From: Allomuricauda sp.
GTDB lineage: Bacteria; Bacteroidota; Bacteroidia; Flavobacteriales; Flavobacteriaceae
DNA length: 64,000 nt
Reading direction: 5' to 3'
Assembly (NCBI RefSeq): GCF_013911645.1
Contig: NZ_JACESV010000003.1
Span: 62,001 to 126,000, forward strand
In this document: positions 27,798-35,795 of the stretch, piece after piece
How positions within the stretch are numbered: position 1 is the stretch's first letter
Layout: every line of letters starts with the position of its first letter
Program-made: the position numbers and the translations under genes
The notes under the pieces: model-generated
What the model saw: the letters and a program-made list of their open reading frames with translations, nothing else
Databases searched by the model: none
What the model was told of the DNA's origin: nothing

Positions 27798-28766
27798 ATG
27801 AAGAAAATTTTATTTATATCGCTCTTTTTTGGAGCCACTAATCTTTTTGCTCAACAGCAACAAGATTCAACTTTGGTTCAAGAAATACCAACCATAAAAG
27901 ACAATGTATTTCAGCAACGGCAAGAGATAGATGCTTTGACTAAAAAGCTAAACGATCAAAATTATACAATTGGAAAGCAGAGCCAGACTATCTCAGCTTT
28001 GCAGGAGCAAAATACCAATCTCAATGCATCCATAGATAGTTTAAGCCAACTAATCCAAACCAACAGCCAAAACATTGTAACCAATTCGAAAGAGCTTGGA
28101 ACTAAAATCCAAGAAACAGGACAAAAAGCGGACACTCAAATAGCCCAGTTGGATAGTAGTGTAGAGAAAAACCGCTTGTATTGGATTATTGCCACCTTGT
28201 TAACGCTTCTTTTAGGTGGTTTGGTTTATTGGTTATTAGGCAAGCGCATTAAGTCAAGCAAGACAGATGTCGAAACCCAAATCAGAAATACCAAAGCTTC
28301 ACTTGAAGAAGAAAGTGTGAAATTGGATAACAAATTGGTAGAAGTTTTGGAAACACAACTAAAACTTCAACAAGAAGCGGCTAAATCACAGCCAGTTGCT
28401 TCCAACGAAAAAGCCGACCACTCCTTGGCTTTAAAAGTGGCAGATGAGATTATTAGAATTCAAAAGAATTTGGGCAGAATGAATGAAAGCACCAAGGGTC
28501 TTAAACAGTTAAATTCTTCTGTACAACGGATTCAAGACAATTTTGCATCCAATGGCTATGAACTAGTAGATATGCTAGGAAAAGAATACAATGACGGTAT
28601 GAAAGTATCCGCAAACTTCGTCCCAAGCGAAGATTTAGAAACGGGAAAACAAATTATTACACGAATCATAAAACCACAAGTGAACTTTAAAGGAGCAATG
28701 ATACAAGCTGCTCAAATTGAAGTTAGCGTAGGAGAACAAAAAACATTAAACAATGGCAAGAACTAA
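27798..28766 (+). CDS. Bitopic membrane protein with periplasmic coiled coil and GrpE-like cytoplasmic end
   Basis: 322 residues. A cleavable-type signal peptide (MKKILFISLFFGATNLFAQ, about 1-19) is followed by a Gln/Asn/Ser-rich coiled coil (30-125) and a transmembrane helix (128-148, LYWIIATLLTLLLGGLVYWL) with KRIKSSK on the inner side. A cytoplasmic coiled coil follows (155-200). The C-terminal 205-312 has long helices followed by a beta region: SNGYELVDMLGKEYNDGMKV, PSEDLETGKQIITRIIKPQV and MIQAAQIEVSVG. That order (dimerising helix, then G-Y-E-x-x-D...P...G...I-x-P-x-V) recalls GrpE nucleotide-exchange factors. It overlaps the Hsp70 gene by 14 bases. It would anchor the Hsp70 at the inner membrane and exchange its ADP. 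The GrpE likeness is by eye only. Confidence 0.6.
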   Translation: MKKILFISLFFGATNLFAQQQQDSTLVQEIPTIKDNVFQQRQEIDALTKKLNDQNYTIGKQSQTISALQEQNTNLNASIDSLSQLIQTNSQNIVTNSKELGTKIQETGQKADTQIAQLDSSVEKNRLYWIIATLLTLLLGGLVYWLLGKRIKSSKTDVETQIRNTKASLEEESVKLDNKLVEVLETQLKLQQEAAKSQPVASNEKADHSLALKVADEIIRIQKNLGRMNESTKGLKQLNSSVQRIQDNFASNGYELVDMLGKEYNDGMKVSANFVPSEDLETGKQIITRIIKPQVNFKGAMIQAAQIEVSVGEQKTLNNGKN

Positions 28767-31278
28767 AATTGACTACGGAATTGATTTAGGAACAACGAAT
28801 TCCGCTATTTCAAGAATGGAAAATGGAGAAGCAACCATTAAAAAAACGGATATGCAAGCAGACACAATGCCCTCTTGTGTTTATATCAACAAGAAAAAAG
28901 CAATCCAAATTGGGCAAACTGCTTATAATGCTCTGAAAAGACAGAAGCTGAATGCAATGAAGAGTTGGGATTCAGAAGATGATAATGCTTTCATTGAATT
29001 CAAAAGGACTATGGGAACTGATAAAAAGTACCCGAGTTCTAATTTTGAAAAGGATTTGACTTCAGAAGAATTGTCAGCAGAAGTTTTGAAAACCCTGAAG
29101 TCTTTCGTGAAAGATGAAAATGTCAATTCCATTGTTATCACTGTTCCAGCAGCCTTTAAAAACAACCAAAAAGAAGCAACGAGAGAAGCTGCAAAATTAG
29201 CAGGGTTCAATCATATTGAATTGTTGCAAGAGCCTGTTGCAGCTTCAATGGCTTACGGTTTAGATTCCAATAAAAAAGACGGTTTTTGGTTAGTATTCGA
29301 TTTCGGAGGAGGAACTTTTGATGCAGCACTTTTAAAAGTTGAAGAAGGAATAATGAAAGTGATTGACACCGAAGGCGATAATTATCTTGGTGGTAAAAAC
29401 TTAGACTTCGCAATTGTCGATGAAATTATCTTGCCTTACATTCAAGAAACCTTTGTGATTGATTCCATTTTGGCGGATGATACAAAAAAGCAAATTCTGC
29501 GTAATGCAATGAAATTTTATGCAGAAGAAACTAAAATCAAGCTTTCATTCAATGATACTCATAATATCTTGTCTGATTTGGGAGATATTCCCGGAGAAGA
29601 CGATGAAGGCGAAGAATTTGAATTAGACATTACCGTAACTCAAAATGACATTGCCAGAGCGGTTTCGCCCGTTTTCCAAAAAGCAATTGATGTTAGTTTA
29701 AGTCTATTGGAAAGAAACAACCTTAAAGGTTCTTCATTAGATTCTTTAATTCTTGTTGGTGGCCCAACGTTTTCACCAGTTTTGAGAAAAATGTTGGAAG
29801 AACAAATCTGCAAACCAGACACAAGTGCCGATCCAATGACGGTGGTTTCAAAAGGTGCAGCCTTGTATGCATCAACGGTGGATGTTTCAGAAGAAGTAAG
29901 AGAGCAAACCAGAGACAAAACAAAGATTCAATTGGAAATAGCCAATGAATCATCAACGGTGGAAACCGAAGAATTTGTCCCTATCAAGATTTTGGCTGAC
30001 AAAACAGAAGGAGAGATTCCTGAAAAAGTATTTGCAGAAGTTACCAGAGGGGACAAAGCTTGGTCAAGCGGAAAAGTTGAAATTAATACGATTGGTGAAG
30101 TTGTAGAAATTCAACTCAATGAAGGAAAAACTAACCTTTTTGAAGTGGTTCTGTTTGACGACAAAGGAAATATTTTAGAAAGTGAGCCATCAAGTTTCAG
30201 TGTGATTCAGGGTTCTAAAATTGGAAGTGCAACACTAGCATACAATATTGGGATTGAGATAAAAAGTAAGTCAACAGGGAAGATCATCTTTACTACCATC
30301 AAAAATTTAGAGAAAAATCAATCTATACCCGCAGTTGGAACAAAAAATGGATTGAAGACCCAAAAACAAATTCGTCCAGGAATGGATTCCGACTTCATTA
30401 AAATCCCAGTTTACGAAGGCGAGCATAAAGCAGAAGGCACAAGAGCGATTTACAACGAACACGTTACTGATATAATCATCAGTGGAGCTGATTTACCTTC
30501 GCTTTTGCCTGAAAATAGTGATGTTGATTTGACTGTCAATGTGGATAGATCAGAAAAAATCACTGTTACAGCCTTCTTTCCTTATTTAGATTTTACCTAT
30601 GAAGCAACAGTCGAAAGAACAGTTTCATCCATTGAGACAACTTGGTTGGCAAATGAAATTAGAAAAGCAAAAGGAAGCATTGCAGAATTGAAAGAAGATG
30701 GTAATTCTGATAATGATCAATTAGCCAAAGTTGAAGCAGAATTGGAGCAAATAGAAAAGTCGTTTGAGAATAACAAAAATGATGTTGACGGCAAACTGGA
30801 AGTCTTAACCAATTTGAGAAAGTCTTTAAAAACAATTGATGAACTCAACGACACCACCGAATGGCCAAAATTAGAAGAAACTTTAAAAGAAGAGTTTTAT
30901 CACCTAGAAAAAGTAAATAATGATTTAGGTAACGAAAAAACTACGCAAGTTGTCAATCAGTTCCGTTCACAATTGGATGAAGTAATTCGTGCTAAAGATG
31001 TAAAACTTGGAAATGTTCTATTAGAGGAAATCGAAGGTTTCTTTATTAAACTGACATTCATTTATCAGTTAATAGGATTTATAAGAAGCCATAACGAGAA
31101 TTTCGGCTCATTCCATTGGAAAGATAGCGGTAGGGCAAGAACACTTTTAAACAAAGGATTACAAGTTATTGGAGAGAACCCAACTGTAGATGAACTACAT
31201 CCAGTTGTCATTTCACTAATTGACTTATTACCAAATGATGAACGACCAAGTGGCGATGATGCTGTATTGGTTGGTTAA
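28753..31278 (+). CDS. Hsp70 family chaperone, extended (841 residues)
   Basis: The actin-like ATPase domain is complete: phosphate-1 motif YGIDLGTTNSAISRM (8-22), LLQEPVAASMAYGL (near 160), phosphate-2 VFDFGGGTFDAALLKV (about 181-196) and the adenosine motif LILVGGPTFSPVLRKML (about 333-349). A DnaK-like linker and substrate-binding part follow (400-560), then an unusual C-terminal helical extension (about 620-841) ending in NPTVDELHPVVISLIDLLP. At 841 residues it is about 200 longer than DnaK. The gene is inside an operon with a J-like protein and a GrpE-like protein and overlaps the latter by 14 bases, so it appears to be a dedicated, not a housekeeping, Hsp70. Cytoplasmic. Clients are unknown. 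Confidence 0.9.
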   Translation: MARTKIDYGIDLGTTNSAISRMENGEATIKKTDMQADTMPSCVYINKKKAIQIGQTAYNALKRQKLNAMKSWDSEDDNAFIEFKRTMGTDKKYPSSNFEKDLTSEELSAEVLKTLKSFVKDENVNSIVITVPAAFKNNQKEATREAAKLAGFNHIELLQEPVAASMAYGLDSNKKDGFWLVFDFGGGTFDAALLKVEEGIMKVIDTEGDNYLGGKNLDFAIVDEIILPYIQETFVIDSILADDTKKQILRNAMKFYAEETKIKLSFNDTHNILSDLGDIPGEDDEGEEFELDITVTQNDIARAVSPVFQKAIDVSLSLLERNNLKGSSLDSLILVGGPTFSPVLRKMLEEQICKPDTSADPMTVVSKGAALYASTVDVSEEVREQTRDKTKIQLEIANESSTVETEEFVPIKILADKTEGEIPEKVFAEVTRGDKAWSSGKVEINTIGEVVEIQLNEGKTNLFEVVLFDDKGNILESEPSSFSVIQGSKIGSATLAYNIGIEIKSKSTGKIIFTTIKNLEKNQSIPAVGTKNGLKTQKQIRPGMDSDFIKIPVYEGEHKAEGTRAIYNEHVTDIIISGADLPSLLPENSDVDLTVNVDRSEKITVTAFFPYLDFTYEATVERTVSSIETTWLANEIRKAKGSIAELKEDGNSDNDQLAKVEAELEQIEKSFENNKNDVDGKLEVLTNLRKSLKTIDELNDTTEWPKLEETLKEEFYHLEKVNNDLGNEKTTQVVNQFRSQLDEVIRAKDVKLGNVLLEEIEGFFIKLTFIYQLIGFIRSHNENFGSFHWKDSGRARTLLNKGLQVIGENPTVDELHPVVISLIDLLPNDERPSGDDAVLVG

Positions 31279-31290
31279 AAAGATAAGGAT

Positions 31291-31977
31291 ATGAGATTAA
31301 GAACTATATTACTTCTACCGCTCTTTTCTTTAACTATAATTATTTATTCTTGTGAAAGTGATGCAGAAAGAAAACAGCGTTTAGCAAGTGAAGAACAGCA
31401 AAGAATTGAATTGGAAGAAAAGCGAAAAGCAGAAGAAGCTGAACGTGCATTTCAATTAGAGCAAGAACGCATTGAGCAAGAAAAGCGTGAGGAAGAAGAG
31501 CGTATTGCCAGAGAAGAACGTCTTGAAAAGGAAAGGAAAGAAAAAGCCATCTATGATAAGTATATCAACAATTCTTTGAGTACAGGAGCTACGCCATATT
31601 CCCGTTATTATGGTGGAAATTCAACTTGTAATGATTACGGCTGTTCACAAATAAAAGTAAGAACGAGTAACTCTGATGTAATTGTTACCATAAAAAAGAA
31701 TGATAAAGTTGTTAGACATGCCTACATTAATTCAGGGAGCAGTTTTACGTTCTCATTTCCAAATGGTACTTACCAAACATTTTTTTACTACGGTAAGGGT
31801 TGGAATCCTGAAAAAGAAATGAAAGGCGGTGAAATGAAAGGTGGTTTTATTACCAACGAAAGTTTTGGAAAGGATGACCCTCAATCTTTGAGCAATAATA
31901 TTTTAGAATATGAGCTGATTTTACAAGAAAATGGAAATTTCAGCACTCGACCTAGTAACCCAAATGAAGCGTTCTAA
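31291..31977 (+). CDS. Lipoprotein with long charged coiled coil and beta-rich C-terminus
   Basis: 228 residues. The signal peptide ends in the lipobox IIYSC (Cys21). A 60-residue, almost uninterrupted charged helix follows, rich in Glu/Lys/Arg (ERKQRLASEEQQRIELEEKR onwards, about 26-90), then a compact beta-rich domain with two cysteines (NSTCNDYGCSQIKV) and HAYINSGSSFTFSFPNGTYQTFFYYGKGWNP, a pattern seen in small Bacteroidota envelope proteins. It is presumably attached to the outer membrane facing the periplasm, where the helix could reach the periplasmic coiled coil of the GrpE-like membrane protein. Its stop abuts the ATG of the kinase-AAA gene with no gap. Function unknown. Confidence 0.7.
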   Translation: MRLRTILLLPLFSLTIIIYSCESDAERKQRLASEEQQRIELEEKRKAEEAERAFQLEQERIEQEKREEEERIAREERLEKERKEKAIYDKYINNSLSTGATPYSRYYGGNSTCNDYGCSQIKVRTSNSDVIVTIKKNDKVVRHAYINSGSSFTFSFPNGTYQTFFYYGKGWNPEKEMKGGEMKGGFITNESFGKDDPQSLSNNILEYELILQENGNFSTRPSNPNEAF

Positions 31978-33750
31978 ATGAGTAAGCATAGTCCCATATT
32001 ATCCAAAGGGCAATCAATTAACGAGCAGTTCAAAGTGACTTTCTTTCTTAAAACAGGAAGCTATGCCGAAACTTATCGTGTAAAAGACCAAGAAGGAAAG
32101 ACCAAATTATTGAAGCTGTTTGCGTATTCAAAATTAGACAGAACTCAATTTGATGCAAATGGTGATGTTTTAGAGATTCAGGTTTTAAAAAGCATCAAGC
32201 ATCCAAATTTGGTTAAATACTGTGATAGAGGTGAACTTCTTTTAGATGGTCAAAAATACACTTACGCAATTCTTGATTTCATCAGTGGTGAAACCTTGGC
32301 AGACAAATTAAAAAGAGAACAAACCATTAAGCCTTATGAAGCTAAAAACATCATTTCAGGCGTTTTAAACGGATTGAACTATTTACATTCTCTTCAAAAT
32401 CCAATTATCCACAACGACATTACAAACTTGAATGTAATGTTGGATTTATCAGGCAGTGTTACGATTCCTAAAATCATTGACTTTGGATATGCTCGTTTTT
32501 TAAGCCAATCAAACAAGGACTTTTTAAAGGAAGGTTTAAATCCATTTTACCAAGCCAATGAAGCGTTCAACAAAGTATTTTCAGTTCAAAGTGATGTGTT
32601 TTCGGTTGGCGCATTATATTATCACTTGTTGGAAGGATTACCACCTTGGTTTGTTGAAATTTCAAAATACAAAGCAGATTCAATAAAGTTAGAGGATGCC
32701 GTTATCGAAGAAAGGAAAAAGCCTTTAAAGTTTTCGACAGTTACAGACCAACAAACCCAAAACATAATCACCAAAGCCTTACAGCCAAATGCTGAAGGTC
32801 GTTTTAATAGTGTCAAAAGCTTCATAAAAGCAATAAACGGAGAAATGGAAGTGCAACAGCTTTCATCACCGCAAGAAGTATCTAAACCGAAACTTAAGGA
32901 AATAAAGAAAGGAAAAGGATTTACAGCAATTGCAGGAATGCAAGAACTGAAAGACACTATCCAACTTGATGTAATTGATGCTTTAAACGAAAAGGAACAT
33001 TATGCAGAGTATGGCTTGACCATTCCAAACGGAATTTTGCTTTATGGCCCACCAGGTTGTGGTAAAACGTTTTTTGCAGAACGAATGGCAGAAGAAATAG
33101 GTTTTAATTTCTATCAGTTAAAGCCATCTGATATTCAGAGTAAGTATGTAAACGAATCACAGGAAAAAATCAAGAACCTTTTTGATGAAGCTCGTGAAAA
33201 TGCACCAAGTATCATTTTCATTGATGAATTAGATGCAGTTGTTCCTAATCGTGACAACTCGAATTTAAATCATATGAATACAAGTGCTGTAAATGAGTTT
33301 TTAGCACAAATGAATAATTGCGGAGATGATGGCATTTTTATTATCGGAGCAACCAACAGACCTAATTCAATTGACCCAGCTATTTTGAGAGCAGGAAGAT
33401 TGGACAAAGTAATTTATTTGCCACCACCTGACCTTGAAGCTCGTGAGTTAATGTTTAAACTTTACTTGGAAAAAAGACCAAGAGAAGTTGGTTTAAACTA
33501 TTCTGAACTTGCAAAAGCAACAGAAAACTACGTTTCAAGTGATATAAAATTCCTTTGTGATGAAGCTTCGAGAAAAGCACTTAAAATGAAATCAAGAATT
33601 TCCAAGGAAATTTTACTTGATACCATAAACAACAATAAGCCTTCAATTAAACTAGATGAATTGCACAGCTATATCGCTATAAGAGCGAAAATGGAAGGAT
33701 TATCAGAAAATAATAATGACCGACCAAGAATCGGTTTTAAAAACAATTAG
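31978..33750 (+). CDS. Ser/Thr protein kinase - AAA+ ATPase fusion
   Basis: 590 residues. Kinase domain 15-285: glycine loop KTGSYAETYRV (25-35), Lys46 in KLLKLF, catalytic loop IIHNDITNLNVML with the HRD Arg replaced by Asn but the Asp kept (about 143-155), DFG motif IIDFGYAR (about 166-173), and SDVFSVGALYYHLLEGLPPW as subdomain IX. AAA+ domain 318-580: GIAGMQELK, Walker A GPPGCGKT (about 357-364), Walker B IIFIDELDA (about 411-419), and second region of homology GATNRPNSIDPAILRAGRLD (about 457-476) with arginine fingers, of the FtsH/Cdc48/Vps4 class. No protease motif. It probably remodels a protein target in a phosphorylation-controlled manner, plausibly the Hsp70 complex. It is directly fused in the operon (0-base gap upstream, 2 bases downstream). 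Confidence 0.85.
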   Translation: MSKHSPILSKGQSINEQFKVTFFLKTGSYAETYRVKDQEGKTKLLKLFAYSKLDRTQFDANGDVLEIQVLKSIKHPNLVKYCDRGELLLDGQKYTYAILDFISGETLADKLKREQTIKPYEAKNIISGVLNGLNYLHSLQNPIIHNDITNLNVMLDLSGSVTIPKIIDFGYARFLSQSNKDFLKEGLNPFYQANEAFNKVFSVQSDVFSVGALYYHLLEGLPPWFVEISKYKADSIKLEDAVIEERKKPLKFSTVTDQQTQNIITKALQPNAEGRFNSVKSFIKAINGEMEVQQLSSPQEVSKPKLKEIKKGKGFTAIAGMQELKDTIQLDVIDALNEKEHYAEYGLTIPNGILLYGPPGCGKTFFAERMAEEIGFNFYQLKPSDIQSKYVNESQEKIKNLFDEARENAPSIIFIDELDAVVPNRDNSNLNHMNTSAVNEFLAQMNNCGDDGIFIIGATNRPNSIDPAILRAGRLDKVIYLPPPDLEARELMFKLYLEKRPREVGLNYSELAKATENYVSSDIKFLCDEASRKALKMKSRISKEILLDTINNNKPSIKLDELHSYIAIRAKMEGLSENNNDRPRIGFKNN

Positions 33751-33752
33751 AT

Positions 33753-34292
33753 ATGGAAACATTACATTTCAATAAACTATTGCTAAAGACTGCTTTTTCG
33801 TGTATGGCTTGTGATGGCGATATTGACAAACGTGAGGTCAAACTTATTAAGCAATTACAAAAGGAACGTAAAACCTTTGGAGAAATTGACATCAATGCCG
33901 AATTAGACACTTTGTTACTTGCTATCAATAAAGACGGTCAACAATTTTTAAAAGATTATTTCAATGAGCTTACAACTACTGAATTAACAGAAGCAAATGA
34001 ACTGAAACTTATCGAAGTTGCAATTGACACAATTAAAGCAGACGATAAAGTTGAATACAGCGAAATCAAGTTTTTTAAAGTTATTCGTTCAAAGCTGAAA
34101 ATTGACAACGAGCCAATTCTTGAAAAACATCCAGATTTTGAAGACTATTTGGAACAAGATATTATTACTGATTCATACTTATCAAGGTTACAAGACGACT
34201 TTTTTGACACTCATATATCAAATGAATTTGAGTTGATAAGTGAAATTGATGATGACATTTTTGATAACCTTAAAGACAGAAATGAAGAATAG
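33753..34292 (+). CDS. TerB-like protein
   Basis: 179 residues, helical and acidic. Two repeats match the TerB/DjlA-N fold: KTAFSCMACDGDIDKREVKLIKQLQKE (around 9-35) and IEVAIDTIKADDKVEYSEIKFFKVIRSKLKI (around 87-117). Each has a metal-binding-like acidic turn (DGDIDKRE and DDKVEYSE) before a helix, as in tellurite-resistance TerB. TerB domains accompany kinases, AAA+ proteins and membrane-associated stress complexes; DjlA links a TerB-like domain to a J domain and DnaK. That makes its presence beside a J-like protein and Hsp70 noteworthy. Cytoplasmic, no signal peptide. It overlaps the last gene by 11 bases. Confidence 0.75.
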   Translation: METLHFNKLLLKTAFSCMACDGDIDKREVKLIKQLQKERKTFGEIDINAELDTLLLAINKDGQQFLKDYFNELTTTELTEANELKLIEVAIDTIKADDKVEYSEIKFFKVIRSKLKIDNEPILEKHPDFEDYLEQDIITDSYLSRLQDDFFDTHISNEFELISEIDDDIFDNLKDRNEE

Positions 34293-34590
34293 TGAAGTTT
34301 TGATAAAAATTGCTTTATCAATTCTGATGTTTTTGTGCCTGTTGGATATGCCCTACGGATTTTATCAATTTGTCCGTTTTGTTGCCCTAATTGGTTTCGG
34401 AATTTTAGCATACAAAGCAAATGAACAGAATCAGAAAACAGAAATGATTATTTACGGTGGACTTGCCCTACTCTTTCAAGCATTTTTTAAAATAGCACTT
34501 GGAAGAGAAATTTGGAACATCGTAGACGTCATTGTCGGGATTGGATTAATTGGAAGTTTGATAATGAAAAGAACGAAAAGCCAACGCTAA
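34282..34590 (+). CDS. Small integral membrane protein (DUF6804-like)
   Basis: 102 residues from the ATG at 34282, which overlaps the TerB-like stop by 11 bases. The frame is open to an earlier ATG at 34240, but that would place it deep in the TerB gene. Four hydrophobic segments (about 5-20, 25-42, 49-66, 76-94) with LDMPYGFYQFVRF, FGILAYKANEQ and FQAFFKIALGREIWNIVDVIVGI match the small membrane proteins called DUF6804 in Bacteroidota. Function unknown. Last gene of the operon; the AT-rich island ends just downstream. Co-transcription with the Hsp70 module may be genuine or a passenger. Confidence 0.65.
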   Translation: MKNSEVLIKIALSILMFLCLLDMPYGFYQFVRFVALIGFGILAYKANEQNQKTEMIIYGGLALLFQAFFKIALGREIWNIVDVIVGIGLIGSLIMKRTKSQR

Positions 34591-34618
34591 AGGCCATATG
34601 GATTTTCAATTCGCACCA

Positions 34619-34834
34619 CTAATATTTTCTTTTAAAGCATACGATTGCAAAATAGTACGTTTTATACACATATACACTGTAGAATGTAACCCTGGAGATA
34701 GCATTACTGTTGTAACTACTGTAAGTGCTCCCATAACTCTTCGATTTCACAAAATCCATCATCTCTTCGCAGGACTGAGCCTCTATTCCCACGGAAAAAA
34801 GTACAGCGAGAACAACCAAAATAAATTTTCTCAT
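34619..34834 (-). pseudogene. Truncated secreted small protein at the right island edge
   Basis: 71 residues with a clear signal peptide (MRKFILVVLAVLFSVGIEAQ) followed by SCEEMMDFVKSKSYGSTYSS and TYYFAIVCFKRKY before a stop at 34619. The mature part resembles the N-terminal portion of longer Bacteroidota secreted proteins starting S-C-x-x-[LM]-M-[DE]-[FY]-V-K, and it stops abruptly 28 bases after the end of the Hsp70 operon. I read it as a host gene cut by insertion of the island. An intact very short secreted peptide is the alternative. Confidence 0.5.
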
Positions 34835-34896
34835 AGTATATGGATCATGTTTTCTTCGTTATCACTGTGCGTTCAGGAAAAGCCGCCTGTCTTTCT

Positions 34897-35661
34897 TTAA
34901 TCCAGGTAGGTGAAAGTCAATGACACCACCCCTTGGTCGGAATCCATTACAGAAACCGCAGTGATATCTGCGGAAGTTGGATAATTATCTTCGTCATAAT
35001 CAAAGTTTGCATTAATGGAATACACTGTCTCCCCTTCTTCATTCTTATAAACTATCTGTGAAAGATTGTTTACCGGAAACAATAACCTGGCCTGTACAAT
35101 TTCCGAGGACTGCGGTGTCATTGAAAAGTTGAGTTGCACATTGTCCAGCATATCTATCAATCCCCCAGATTTCATGGTATAATAAAAAGGATTGGGAGCA
35201 TCATCGTACTCCAAGTTTGCCGTATACACTTTAGCGATATACTCCCCAAAGTCTTCATCCCATTCTTCTTCAAAAAACTCAATCACTTCTGGATTTCCAT
35301 TATCATCGTAGGAAACCACCTGACCTATATCAAAGGCATCATAGGGAGACTGATATAGTTCTTCCGTATTAAGGTTATCATTGGAGCCGGTAATCGTTTT
35401 CAATTCACTGTTCTCATACAAAAAGATGCTCGTATCGGTCCCATCGGAGACCGTATTCAAACTACCATCATTATTGTAGGAGAAACCGATCGTTCTATTA
35501 TCTTCCGGCTTTTCCGGAGAGATATACGAAACACTGCGGATCAACTTCTCCTCTACATTTCCATTGGCATTTTCAAATTCATCGGTAACAGATTCCTCAC
35601 TACAAGCAACATTTGACAAGGAAACGATGGCACAAATAAGTGGTAGTTTAAAATTTTTCAT
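34897..35661 (-). CDS. Lipoprotein of unknown function (DUF4595-like)
   Basis: 254 residues. The signal peptide ends in the lipobox SNVAC (Cys20), followed by an acidic, beta-strand repeat region with RHS/YD-like units: IGFSYNNDGSLNTVSDG, QVVSYDDNGNPEVIEFF and INANFDYDEDNYPTSADITA. This style of strand-turn repeat with D/N-G turns is found in the DUF4595 family of Bacteroidota lipoproteins. The base composition is more like the host genes than the island. It stands alone with its own promoter region (35662-35795, shared with the divergent nuclease/phosphatase gene). Function unknown. Confidence 0.65.
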   Translation of the reverse strand: MKNFKLPLICAIVSLSNVACSEESVTDEFENANGNVEEKLIRSVSYISPEKPEDNRTIGFSYNNDGSLNTVSDGTDTSIFLYENSELKTITGSNDNLNTEELYQSPYDAFDIGQVVSYDDNGNPEVIEFFEEEWDEDFGEYIAKVYTANLEYDDAPNPFYYTMKSGGLIDMLDNVQLNFSMTPQSSEIVQARLLFPVNNLSQIVYKNEEGETVYSINANFDYDEDNYPTSADITAVSVMDSDQGVVSLTFTYLD

Positions 35662-35795
35662 GGGACTATGGTTTTATTTATTAATCTTTAGGTAGTCCGA
35701 AATTACATGGAACACCTTTTTCTACCTTACGTTTTTCCGTAATCGCCCTTTGTCCATTTATGCTTATTTTCCAATTCCAAAATCCAATCAACCTT

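Noticed and set aside
34598..34900. 100-residue plus-strand ORF at the right island edge
   Set aside because: Runs opposite a gene with a perfect signal peptide; no motif.
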